Source: Thalassobacillus cyri (GTDB lineage: Bacteria > Bacillota > Bacilli > Bacillales > Halobacillaceae). From it: a stretch of DNA of 64,000 nt. The stretch covers positions 310,001-374,000 of the forward strand of contig NZ_FNQR01000001.1 of assembly GCF_900107755.1 (NCBI RefSeq). Reading direction: 5' to 3'. The translations under genes and the position numbers were made by a program. The notes beneath the pieces were generated by a model, which saw nothing but the letters and a program-made list of their open reading frames with translations, had not been told where the DNA came from and made no database searches. Each line of letters opens with the position of its first letter. The first letter of the stretch is position 1. Positions 9,222 to 16,885 of this stretch are shown here, piece by piece.

Positions 9222-9491
9222 CTAAATATAATCGAGAACGATCAGCAGGCCGCCGAACAGGAAGGTAGTAATCAAGGTTGCCTTACCGATCCATAACATT
9301 CTGTGATTTCCGTCGGCACGTTGATGAAGCAGGGCAATGTAATCGTAGGTCATCCAGGTGGTAAGTGAAAAAATGATAATGCTGTAAGGAGGCAGGGATT
9401 CCCGAATTTGAAGTTCATAAAAAACATACATAGCGATTATTCCAAACGAAACGTTTCCAAGAATAGTATAAATAAGTAATTTTTTATCCAT
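9222..9491 (-). CDS. Small three-helix membrane protein (89 aa)
   Basis: A good AAGGAGTGGAAAA site precedes the ATG. Hydrophobic segments lie at about residues 5-25, 35-52 and 66-87. Charged loops contain HQRADGNHR. No family is recognised. Upstream on the same strand (9507-9587) a short frame ending KIAGVLGAIGGFVLTMN stops just before its ribosome site but has no credible start. Confidence 0.55.
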   Translation of the reverse strand: MDKKLLIYTILGNVSFGIIAMYVFYELQIRESLPPYSIIIFSLTTWMTYDYIALLHQRADGNHRMLWIGKATLITTFLFGGLLIVLDYI

Positions 9492-9752
9492 TTTTCCACT
9501 CCTTACACTGTTCCTATTAAATTCATAGTTAGAACGAAACCGCCAATTGCCCCAAGGACACCGGCAATTTTCAATAATTTAGCCTGATTTCTGAATCATA
9601 GTCTCTTCCTAAGACTAAACCCATCCATGAATTTTAATTTCGAGTTTTTAAGACCCTTGTTCACGGGAGATACGATTATCTGTAAAGAACAGCAATTGTG
9701 GCAGCCTTTGCCTGTACGAATCCGAAGGAGAAGGAAGTGCTGTCTATAAGAG
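9492..9752. other. Intergenic stretch
   Basis: Apart from the start-less hydrophobic frame at about 9507-9587 (minus) I see nothing that can be supported here. Confidence 0.3.
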
Positions 9753-9801
9753 AAGCGCCTGCACCCTTTTTATTTAATGTCATAGGGGACAGGCGCTTTT
9801 T
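9753..9801. terminator. AGCGCCTG-family hairpin terminator
   Basis: AAGCGCCTG pairs with CAGGCGCTT followed by T5, at the 3' end of the minus-strand gene at 9806. Confidence 0.8.
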
Positions 9802-9805
9802 GCAG

Positions 9806-10621
9806 TCATCGGTCCCGTGACTGCAGCAAAAAAAGGAACGCAATCAAAGAGGCCGGGATATGATCCCGTTTTTTCCACTCGACTAAGTATCCGGGCATCT
9901 GTTCAAAACGATCGACTGCTTCTGTAGGGATTGCTCCACGTTTGATTATCGCCCACGTTGTCCCGTTTTGATCTTTGATGGTGAAATGACCGATGACGGT
10001 ATCGCCTTCTGCACGCCAACGCCACTGATCGGATTCGATGTATTGGGTGATCTGTTGGCCTTTCTTTTTTGTGTCTTTTGTGTAAGCTACATAGTTTCCT
10101 TTCTTATTCTGCACGTAGCCCCGCCAGGAGAACCCGCCTTTCTTTTCCACCTTATAGAAGAGGTTTCCCTGTTTATCTTTCAAAATAAAATCAGCGGAAC
10201 GCACGGTATCCAATGACAAAGCAGCTGTTATCCCCATCAGAATCTTTTGTTTCAGTCCGACCTCTTCCTCTATCTCACCGTACAGTTCGCCATCCATCGC
10301 AAACAGCCCAGCATGATAGGATTTCATTGCTTTTTGGCCGAGATACATCCGGGCAGGGACCCTTTCAAGCATTTCCTCCGTATCATCTTCCGTAAAATCA
10401 TCCTCCGTCTGCCTTGCTTTTTTCAAGTCGAGATAGCCGGTACGCAGCAGCCCGAGACCGCTTATGGTAAAAATCGCGCTATAAATGAGAGAAAGAATGA
10501 AACCACTTGGGTTTAACGTAAGAAAACCGATAATGAAAATGAGTGCGATAAAGGATAAAGCGGTGCCTGTGAACAATTGGCGCCGTGCATCCTGGTAAAT
10601 GAGTTTTTTTACATGAGTCAT
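9806..10621 (-). CDS. Membrane-anchored protein with a tubby-like beta-rich C-terminal domain
   Basis: 271 aa. Two adjacent hydrophobic segments (about residues 17-60) anchor it. An acidic linker (EDDFTEDDTEEMLE) leads to a beta-rich domain with repeated short strands (FILKDKQGNLFYKVEKKG, GHFTIKDQNGTTWAIIKRG, GYLVEWKK). That pattern resembles the LURP-one/tubby C-terminal fold, which is a structural guess from pattern only. No enzymatic motif is visible. The start has GGAGGTTGAACGG nearby. It stands alone with its own terminator. Confidence 0.6.
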   Translation of the reverse strand: MTHVKKLIYQDARRQLFTGTALSFIALIFIIGFLTLNPSGFILSLIYSAIFTISGLGLLRTGYLDLKKARQTEDDFTEDDTEEMLERVPARMYLGQKAMKSYHAGLFAMDGELYGEIEEEVGLKQKILMGITAALSLDTVRSADFILKDKQGNLFYKVEKKGGFSWRGYVQNKKGNYVAYTKDTKKKGQQITQYIESDQWRWRAEGDTVIGHFTIKDQNGTTWAIIKRGAIPTEAVDRFEQMPGYLVEWKKRDHIPASLIAFLFLLQSRDR

Positions 10622-10943
10622 CCGTTCAACCTCCTTACATAGGTTACGGGTATAAGAAGTAAAAGTTTCACTCTATTATAAAAGCAATTTAGTGCATTTT
10701 TATGCAAAATATTTCATTTTAAAAAATTATTTATTGAAAATACAGTCACTTTATGGATAATTAATCTTATAGCTTTCCCGGTATCTTTACAATAACAACT
10801 TATCATTATCTAAAAACTAAAAGAAAATGTAATCAAAGTCAGGAAAAGATTTAATCGTCATGGGAGTCAGGCCACTTTTAGAAGAAGTAGTTTTCTGCAA
10901 CGGCTGACTGATCAAACTATTTTACTGTAGAAAGGGAGTATAT
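10622..10943. other. Divergent promoter region
   Basis: AT-rich DNA between genes on opposite strands. It must contain both promoters, but I see no clear operator, hairpin or small gene. Confidence 0.35.
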
Positions 10944-11741
10944 ATGAAGAGGGAGTGGCTGGTGGAGCGAAGGTTAAACAAGTACTTAACCCAAGAAGAA
11001 GTGGCCAAGCGAGCTTTAATAGATAGGACCTGCTACTCGCAGATTGAAACAGGCAAACGTAATCCAAGTATACATATAGCTATTAATATTGCTGGGGTAC
11101 TAGACTTTGACCCTTTGGACTTTTCCGAGCAATCATTTGATCGAAGCCCCGAACAAACGCCTTTTCCAAGTAGCGTTCCTCCTGGAATGACAACAGAAAC
11201 AGGAATACTTTATTTGTATGAGGGGCGGGAAGTAGATAGTAAACAAATAGACTCATTCATAAAAAACGGGGTAAGGAAGAAGCATGCCAGTGTCTTCGTC
11301 GGGAATCCCCAACAGCTTGCCTTTATTTATGAGAAGGCAAAGAAAATTTTCAGCGCTACACAGATGAACGATTATCTGCATTTCATTACAAGGAGCGAAT
11401 TCAACAAACTAATAGCTGGGGAAGAGCGAGGTTTGAAAGGGGATGGTCTTCCGCAGAAGGGGACACTGCGTATATGGATGCTGGAAAACGATGGATCAGA
11501 GGGAGACAGCATTAAGGATAATTTTAAGAACACGGTGCATTTCAGAGGTTATGAAAATATATTTTTAATAATGGCATATGAAGCATCTAAAGTTTCGGCA
11601 GCGGATTATATCCATTTGATGAAAACCTATCGTTATTTGATGATCGATACTGAAATCATTCCTTCTCCCTTATTTCAATCGAACGAGACACCTCACCTAT
11701 TGCCGTCCCTTTTCAGACAAAAAGAGAGGGATCATGGCTGA
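10944..11741 (+). CDS. XRE-family regulator with C-terminal MEDS sensory domain
   Basis: Probable DNA-binding sensor protein (265 aa). Residues 1-62 form an XRE helix-turn-helix (LTQEEVAKRALIDRTCYSQI, then ETGKRNPSIHIA). From about residue 90 the protein resembles the MEDS domain known from DcmR-type regulators (GILYLYEGREVDSKQIDSFI, and near the end YRYLMIDTEIIPSPLF). The start has GAAAGGGAGTATAT upstream. The next gene encodes a free-standing MEDS domain and begins at the end of this one, so the two are probably co-translated and may interact. The signal is unknown. Confidence 0.75.
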   Translation: MKREWLVERRLNKYLTQEEVAKRALIDRTCYSQIETGKRNPSIHIAINIAGVLDFDPLDFSEQSFDRSPEQTPFPSSVPPGMTTETGILYLYEGREVDSKQIDSFIKNGVRKKHASVFVGNPQQLAFIYEKAKKIFSATQMNDYLHFITRSEFNKLIAGEERGLKGDGLPQKGTLRIWMLENDGSEGDSIKDNFKNTVHFRGYENIFLIMAYEASKVSAADYIHLMKTYRYLMIDTEIIPSPLFQSNETPHLLPSLFRQKERDHG

Positions 11742-11766
11742 GATCTGCAAAAAGGAGTCGTATTTA

Positions 11767-12327
11767 ATGAGTAAGGTAATTCCTTTAACCAAGCAAGTTA
11801 TGGTCGCTTCAGGAGCTCATATTTTGTATTTTTATGAAAATGATTCTTTATACTTTCGAAATCTCTCGGCTTTTGTAAGTGAGGGAATAGAAAGAGGAGA
11901 CCATTTGTTGATTATAGACGATGCCTCAACCATGGAAAGACTTAAAACCTTTGTTACGCATTCGTACTCCCCAGAAAAAAGAAGCCTGATTCATTTTTTC
12001 GATCACCGAGAATTTTATCAGTGTCATTCCGATTTTCATACGGAGACAATCGTTGATCATTTTAAAACGATCATCTATTCTATTCCGGGTACCAACAATA
12101 ATATTCGTACTTGGGCCCGCGTGGTGTGGATGCAAAGAGAAAATATTGAAAAAGAAATAGAAAAATTTGAGGGTCTGGCAGATAGTAATGTGAAAAAACT
12201 AGGTATCCTGTCGGTGTGTGCTTATTCAGCGAAGGAAACTTCAGCGTCGTTGCAGAAAACGATGATGCGGAGTCATGAGTATTTGATGACGGATGAAGAA
12301 TTCGTGTCTTCCAGTTTATTTAGGTGA
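11767..12327 (+). CDS. Stand-alone MEDS-domain protein
   Basis: About 186 aa from the ATG at 11767, preferred because AAAAAGGAG lies 9 bases upstream; a longer frame from 11734 overlaps the previous gene without such a site. The whole protein is one MEDS-like domain: HILYFYENDSLYFRNLSAFV, GIERGDHLLIIDDAS, and an ending HEYLMTDEEFVSSSLF that is plainly homologous to the end of the XRE-MEDS protein upstream. It lacks the helix-turn-helix. A regulatory partner or ligand-binding antagonist of its neighbour is an inference. Confidence 0.7.
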   Translation: MSKVIPLTKQVMVASGAHILYFYENDSLYFRNLSAFVSEGIERGDHLLIIDDASTMERLKTFVTHSYSPEKRSLIHFFDHREFYQCHSDFHTETIVDHFKTIIYSIPGTNNNIRTWARVVWMQRENIEKEIEKFEGLADSNVKKLGILSVCAYSAKETSASLQKTMMRSHEYLMTDEEFVSSSLFR

Positions 12328-12414
12328 TTGCATATAAAGAGGAGACTTACTAACCAACAAACCATAGAAAAGTTTCATCAAGAAGCTCGAGGGTGTTTCT
12401 ATTCAGCTATATAA

Positions 12415-12469
12415 AAGTTCCTGACCACTACGCCGTTAGCCCTTTAGCAGGGTGGGGGTCAGGAACTGT
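12415..12469. terminator. AGTTCCTGACC-family hairpin
   Basis: AGTTCCTGACC pairs with GGGTCAGGAACT. It lies between the convergent MEDS and arr genes. Its loop side carries the 23-bp sequence that recurs on the other side of arr. Confidence 0.7.
12435..12457 (+). repeat. Left 23-bp direct repeat flanking arr
   Basis: GTTAGCCCTTTAGCAGGGTG plus GGG recurs exactly at 13119-13141, in the same orientation. The arr gene lies between the two. Confidence 0.7.
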
Positions 12470-12533
12470 CCAGTAAGGGTACAGTGCAAAAAGAGGGATA
12501 AGCTTCTTTTTATTATGAAATGGATGTTGAAGA

Positions 12534-12950
12534 TTAATCGTATATTATAGCTTTTCCTTGTTCACGTAACTTTTTTAAAGATGTAAGCATATGATTTATT
12601 TCTTCATCGGAATGTCTTTCCCATGACTTTAATTCAGCTATTATTTTTAAAGGAGATTTAGACCTATAAGAACGTGTGGGGTTTCCAGGAAACTTTTTGT
12701 CAGTTACATTCGGATCATTTTCAAAATCACCTAATGGTTCTACCATATAAATTCTTTCTTTTGATTTAGATTTTGCTAATTCAGCACCCCATTTAGCAGC
12801 ATCTAATGTGGCAGTGAAATAAATATAGTTTGATTTTTTGTCTTGGTAATTTGATAAGTGTTGCGGTTCTAATAGCTCCCCAATTTTTAATTCTACCTTA
12901 GTACCATGAAAGAAAGGACCCTTATCTAAGACATCTTTATTGTCATTCAT
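12534..12950 (-). CDS. arr: Rifampin ADP-ribosyltransferase
   Basis: Cytoplasmic enzyme that transfers ADP-ribose from NAD to rifamycins and inactivates them. The 138-aa length is typical. Family hallmarks are all visible: GPFFHGTKVELKIGELLEP (residues about 11-29), NYIYFTATLDAAKWGAELA, RIYMVEPLGDFENDPNVTDK and FPGNPTRSYRSKSPL. The start has AGGTGTATCAGT upstream. It is AT-richer than many neighbours and is bracketed by two exact 23-bp repeats carried in related hairpins, which suggests it came in or moves as a unit. Resistance is a family expectation, not shown. Confidence 0.93.
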   Translation of the reverse strand: MNDNKDVLDKGPFFHGTKVELKIGELLEPQHLSNYQDKKSNYIYFTATLDAAKWGAELAKSKSKERIYMVEPLGDFENDPNVTDKKFPGNPTRSYRSKSPLKIIAELKSWERHSDEEINHMLTSLKKLREQGKAIIYD

Positions 12951-13098
12951 ACTGATACACCTCTTATTTAGAATTGTGTATAACAGTATAGGACAGGAAC
13001 AATAGAAAGAGTAGTCTATTAATAATTTATAATTAGGAGTATAATGGAAGTAGAGAGATGGAAGTCGAACGACAATTTCCTATTATTACTTATGAATA

Positions 13099-13150
13099 AA
13101 AGTGCCTGCCCCCGCTCTGTTAGCCCTTTAGCAGGGTGGGGTCAATCACT
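13099..13150. repeat. Decayed AGTGCCTGCCCC-family hairpin
   Basis: The left arm AGTGCCTGCCCC is intact but the right arm reads GGGGTCAATCACT instead of GGGTCAGGCACT, so pairing is partial. It contains the right 23-bp direct repeat at 13119-13141. Confidence 0.55.
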
Positions 13151-13240
13151 ATTTTAAGATAGTGGTGTGATGATCCGAAGCCAATACAAGTTTTATAACC
13201 TGAAAACTATGGGATAATAAACACATAAAGAATATATAAT

Positions 13241-13420
13241 AAAAAGACCGTAGATGCGCTAACATCTACGGCCGGTTGTTACAGAACGGTTCCCTGCAAG
13301 GGAGATCGGCGCTGCAGAAGGAAATAATCCACCTGAGTCCTTAGCTCGAGGGTGGATTATTTTTTTGGTTGAATGACAGTAAGCCAATGATTAGTGTTGC
13401 AAATGCTACTGCACACAACT
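13241..13420 (-). pseudogene. Decayed copy A of the holin-like type I toxin/antisense element
   Basis: Both diagnostic hairpins are kept: CCGTAGATG...CATCTACGG at 13248-13273 and AATAATCCACC...GGTGGATTATT with a T run at 13323-13366. On the minus strand the toxin C-terminus is readable (AVAFATLIIGLLSFNQK), but the N-terminal part is shifted, a TAG precedes it, and the ATG with its ribosome site is gone. The stop is also displaced because the A run has 7 rather than 8 bases. It lies next to the RDD gene. Confidence 0.65.
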
Positions 13421-13442
13421 ACTGAATATGTGAAATCAAAAA

Positions 13443-13874
13443 TCACGCATGCTCACTTTTTTCTGGTGGATCATAAGTGACATAGGTGCCACCGATAAAA
13501 TCATGGATGGCTCGTTTATCTTCTCTTAACCCGACCATAAACGCACTGACAATGAGCCCGATTCCTAAAGTAAAGACATAAACAAATGCGCTTACCAATT
13601 CTCTCAGGAGCATATTCCAGATCCCTACATTTTCTCCATTCTTCTTCACGATACGCACTCCTGTCAGGCGTTTACCGATGGTGTATCCGTACCAGAAGAG
13701 AGGCAGCAGGATGCCATACAATAGTCCGATTCCATCTGTCGGATCATAGTCATCTCCCAAAAATTCCCCAGACAGGATTAGAGTAATGAGTCCTGTCACC
13801 ACACTCATTAAGATACTATCGATGATTCTCGCTCCTAACCTGTTCCAAAATCCTGCTGGATTAGATATTTCCAT
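13443..13874 (-). CDS. RDD family membrane protein
   Basis: 143 aa with the RDD family layout: GFWNRLGARIIDSILMSVVT at residues 8-27 containing the Arg and Asp that name the family, two further hydrophobic segments, the motif GKRLTGVRIVKKNG after helix two, and DKRAIHDFIGGTYVTYD near the C-terminus. Family members include transporters of unknown or cationic substrates; some salt-tolerant bacteria use an RDD protein as a Na+/H+ antiporter. The role here is unknown. It is transcribed alone. Confidence 0.85.
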   Translation of the reverse strand: MEISNPAGFWNRLGARIIDSILMSVVTGLITLILSGEFLGDDYDPTDGIGLLYGILLPLFWYGYTIGKRLTGVRIVKKNGENVGIWNMLLRELVSAFVYVFTLGIGLIVSAFMVGLREDKRAIHDFIGGTYVTYDPPEKSEHA

Positions 13875-14134
13875 CCGTTATCCCCTTACATATGTTGTCT
13901 CTTTTTACTATATCGTATCATATCTATTTTCTATGAAGCTTTTTATATGCATATAATTCGTTTGCCATCCGATATAAGAGAAGGGAACTTCTAATCAGAA
14001 ATAAATAATCCATAAGACTGATAGGCTAGAAGAAGTCAAAATCTGTCTTGGTCTCTGTATAGGTATGCTAATGATAATAAGTGGGATGATCTTAAGAATT
14101 TTATAATAAAAGTAAGACAAAGGAGGGGATGGGA

Positions 14135-14653
14135 TTGTTACCGTCTTTTGAAACAGAGCGGTTGGTTTTGCGGGAGCGAACGCTGAAAGATATGGATGAC
14201 TGCATGGAAATGGATCGTGACATCGAGGTAGTAAGATACATACCGGAGATAGCGGAGCTTATTAATGGAAGATATTATGATCAGCACAGAGCTTTTGTCA
14301 GAAAGCGTATGGAAACGGTGTATCCTCCTGGGATGGGGTACTGGGTAATTGAATCAAAAGAAAATCCTGCAGAATTTATGGGTTGGGTGCTGTTGATTCC
14401 AATAGACAAACGTGGCCCGGAGATTGAAATTGGGTGGAGGCTGAAACGAGAATATTGGGGTAAGGGGTATGCTACGGAGGCTGCACGGGTGATTTTACAA
14501 CATGCTTTTGATACGGCGGGCCTGGAAAAAATAGTGGCTGATATCCATTACTTGAATCATGGATCCATCAGGGTTGCTGAGAAACTTGGTCTCAAAGCGA
14601 TCGGTACAGGTGACGATACAAATTATAGAAGATACTGCTTATACAAAAGTTAA
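14135..14653 (+). CDS. GNAT N-acetyltransferase, RimJ/RimL type
   Basis: Transfers an acetyl group from acetyl-CoA to an amine, target unknown. The N-terminus FETERLVLRERTLKDMDDC is typical of ribosomal-protein-acetylase relatives, and the acetyl-CoA loop lies in REYWGKGYATEAARVILQHA (about residue 115). I prefer TTG at 14135, 8 bases after AGGAGG; the ATG at 14129 is too close to it. It is followed 75 bp later by the flavoprotein gene in the same direction. Confidence 0.85.
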   Translation: MLPSFETERLVLRERTLKDMDDCMEMDRDIEVVRYIPEIAELINGRYYDQHRAFVRKRMETVYPPGMGYWVIESKENPAEFMGWVLLIPIDKRGPEIEIGWRLKREYWGKGYATEAARVILQHAFDTAGLEKIVADIHYLNHGSIRVAEKLGLKAIGTGDDTNYRRYCLYKS

Positions 14654-14728
14654 TTCAAATAAATACGGGGTTTTTCCGTTATTTTGAGGTTTATGATGAG
14701 GTGAGGAATAAGATGGGAGTTGTCGTGG

Positions 14729-16081
14729 TTGAAACGTAGAGAAAAGGCTGTTGTTATTGGCGGCGGTATTTCTGGAAAATTGGCTGCACGTGTCCTGGCT
14801 GATTCTTTCAAGGAGGTTATTATTTTAGAACGTGATTCAAAAGCCCATGGACCTTTTCCGAGAAAAGGGGTACCACAAGGCGAGCATATTCATGCACTGC
14901 TTTTTGCAGGTGCTAATGGCCTCGAAGAGCTGTTTCCTGGTATTACGGAGAGGTTTAACAGAAGCGGGGCTGTTAAAATCAATGCAACCCAGGATATTGC
15001 CTGGTTTCACCATGGCGTTTGGAAACTACGCTTTAACGGAGACTACACAACCATTCTTCAGACACGCCCGCATCTGGAATGGCATATCGAACAATATGTG
15101 AAAAGCATCCCAAACGTAAGCCTTCAGTACAGCCAGATGGTTCGTAACTTGCTATATAATGAAGAAGAAAATCGAATAACTGGAGTCGAAATAGGGGAGG
15201 GGAACACGATAACAACCATCCATGCGGATCTGGTGGTAGATGCCAGTGGCGTGAGCAGTCTTTCCTCAAGGTGGTTTACGAAACGAGAAGTATATATACC
15301 AGTGGAGAAGGTTAAAATTGACTTGCGTTATGTTACAAAGACCCTTGAACTCCCTGACAACCCAGACAAGGATTGGGCCATTAAACTTGTGTATCCTAAC
15401 CCTCCTTTTGAAAAAATCGGAGGAGGTATTTCCAGGGTAGAGGGCAATCGTTATTTAGTCACTTTTATGGGATATCATAACGAAATTAATGAAAAAGAAG
15501 TAATGAAGAGTGATGATAGCTTTATAGAAATCGCCAGGAAATTGCCGAAACTGGATCTCTATCACGAACTGAAGTATGCCACTGCTTTATCCAGTACTTC
15601 TACTTTCCGTGTACCGAATATCACTTGGAGAAGAGTGGATAAGGTGAAGAACATGCCAAAGGGACTGTTGATGATTGGTGACACGGTATGCAGGATCGAT
15701 CCTTTTTTTGGACAGGGGATGAGTATTGCAGTCCTGGAAGCACTGGCATTAAAAAAATTGCTTACCAACCAGAGTAAGCCCACTCAAAATATAATAGACA
15801 GGTTTCATCAAGATGCCGGGAAAATCATTTCTCCTATTTGGAATATGGTAATCACAGAAGATTTTCGCTATCCGGATACGATTGGGAAGAAACCAGCCGG
15901 TCTTTCTTTTCAGCAATGGTATGCGAAGAACATTTTTCTTTTATCATCGGAAAATAAAGATGTCTATCACGCTTTTATTCGCGTGATGCATCTTCTTGGC
16001 CCAACTTCTACATTAATGCATCCGGGAATTATAAAAAGAATGTTGAAGTGGACATTTTCAAATGATCGTAAGCCAATTTAA
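14729..16081 (+). CDS. FAD-dependent oxidoreductase (aromatic hydroxylase/reductase-like)
   Basis: About 450 aa. The N-terminus KAVVIGGGISGKLAARVLAD is a dinucleotide-binding fold, followed by the acidic end of strand two (ILERD) and the family phrase PRKGVPQGEHIHALL. The second FAD motif GLLMIGDTVCRIDPFFGQGM lies near residue 320. This pattern is found in UbiH-like monooxygenases and geranylgeranyl-reductase-like flavoproteins; the substrate cannot be told. TTG at 14729 is chosen because GGGAG lies 9 bases upstream; an upstream TTG (14720) sits on top of that site. Confidence 0.8.
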   Translation: MKRREKAVVIGGGISGKLAARVLADSFKEVIILERDSKAHGPFPRKGVPQGEHIHALLFAGANGLEELFPGITERFNRSGAVKINATQDIAWFHHGVWKLRFNGDYTTILQTRPHLEWHIEQYVKSIPNVSLQYSQMVRNLLYNEEENRITGVEIGEGNTITTIHADLVVDASGVSSLSSRWFTKREVYIPVEKVKIDLRYVTKTLELPDNPDKDWAIKLVYPNPPFEKIGGGISRVEGNRYLVTFMGYHNEINEKEVMKSDDSFIEIARKLPKLDLYHELKYATALSSTSTFRVPNITWRRVDKVKNMPKGLLMIGDTVCRIDPFFGQGMSIAVLEALALKKLLTNQSKPTQNIIDRFHQDAGKIISPIWNMVITEDFRYPDTIGKKPAGLSFQQWYAKNIFLLSSENKDVYHAFIRVMHLLGPTSTLMHPGIIKRMLKWTFSNDRKPI

Positions 16082-16193
16082 AGATTCTGGATCAGGATGT
16101 TAATTCGAAGACAGTATTTTGAGAGTAGTTTTAAAAAGCCTGATCTCCAGCCAGTTATGGATTACTGTAGCGGATTTTTTTAGCACGAAAAAA
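16082..16193. other. Intergenic stretch before the 21-bp array
   Basis: No gene, terminator or operator is evident between the flavoprotein gene and the repeat array. Confidence 0.3.
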
Positions 16194-16319
16194 ACGTTAG
16201 GGAGGAACGTTGGCGCGTTAGGTCAGAACATTGCTTCGTTAAGTCGGAACATAGCAGCGTTAAGGCAGAACTTCTTGGCGTTAGGGCAGAAGGTGACGGC
16301 ATTAGGGAAGAAGATTATC
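16194..16319 (+). repeat. Six-unit 21-bp tandem repeat array
   Basis: Six units of exactly 21 bp with consensus GCGTTAGGGCAGAACNT plus four variable bases. The positions GTTAGG, CAGAA and the unit length are conserved while the last bases vary. Read in one frame it gives heptads such as IAALRQN and FLALGQK, but no ribosome site precedes the frame. A second six-unit array of the same family lies at 49729-49854. Confidence 0.85.
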
Positions 16320-16561
16320 GTTCTACGCTGGTTTACCGTGTACCATGGAGGTTCTATGGAAAAAATAGGTTGAGTATTTGATGGCGTTTTGAAATAATTG
16401 GAATTAAGCAAATGGGCAGATTAACGGCGTAAAAAACATATTCCTCCCATCGATTACGATAGTAATAGCTTTACATGTTAGTTACTTTATCTGTTGATAC
16501 AGTTTAGAAGATTCTTAGGGAAGAAGTGGCCGGTTGAAGCAGAAAGATAGGGGGAGGAAGG
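16320..16561. other. Intergenic stretch after the 21-bp array
   Basis: Nothing coding is supported. The promoter for the membrane-protein genes that follow should be here. Confidence 0.3.
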
Positions 16562-16840
16562 TTGACGAAGAAAAAAGCAGGAATCTTATTAGGTGTCACA
16601 TCTATTTTACCTGTAATTATTAGTGTCATTGTTTTCTATATTTTAAGAGGGCCTGATGTAGACCTGCACTTTATCATTACGGTCTACAGTGTACTTTCGG
16701 TGGCTGGTATTTTATTGGCGATACTCTCCTGGTTTATGGCTAAGCGTTGGTTATTGCTATTGATCGGCCTTGTCGGGAATGGGTTTGTTCTGGTCTTTGC
16801 TTATTTCCTGCAGCTGGCAATGGGAATTAGTGAGCCGTAA
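16562..16840 (+). CDS. Three-helix membrane protein (92 aa)
   Basis: TTG start preceded by GGGGGAGGAAGG. Hydrophobic segments at about residues 7-27, 37-58 and 63-86. No family is recognised. It lies 45 bp upstream of the giant membrane-protein gene and is probably co-transcribed with it. Confidence 0.65.
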   Translation: MTKKKAGILLGVTSILPVIISVIVFYILRGPDVDLHFIITVYSVLSVAGILLAILSWFMAKRWLLLLIGLVGNGFVLVFAYFLQLAMGISEP

Positions 16841-16885
16841 AGAGCCGACTTCCGATAAAGGGGAGCAGGAGGAAGGGGGAGGAGT

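Noticed and set aside
9507-9587. Hydrophobic mini-gene upstream of the 9222-9491 gene
   Set aside because: A TGA lies directly before the readable part and no start codon with a ribosome site exists.
16194-16319. CRISPR array
   Set aside because: The 21-bp units follow each other without unique spacers, and there are no cas genes.
16119-16373. 84-codon frame with heptad repeats
   Set aside because: It exists only because the 21-bp tandem units keep frame. No ribosome site precedes it, and the second array reads in a different frame.
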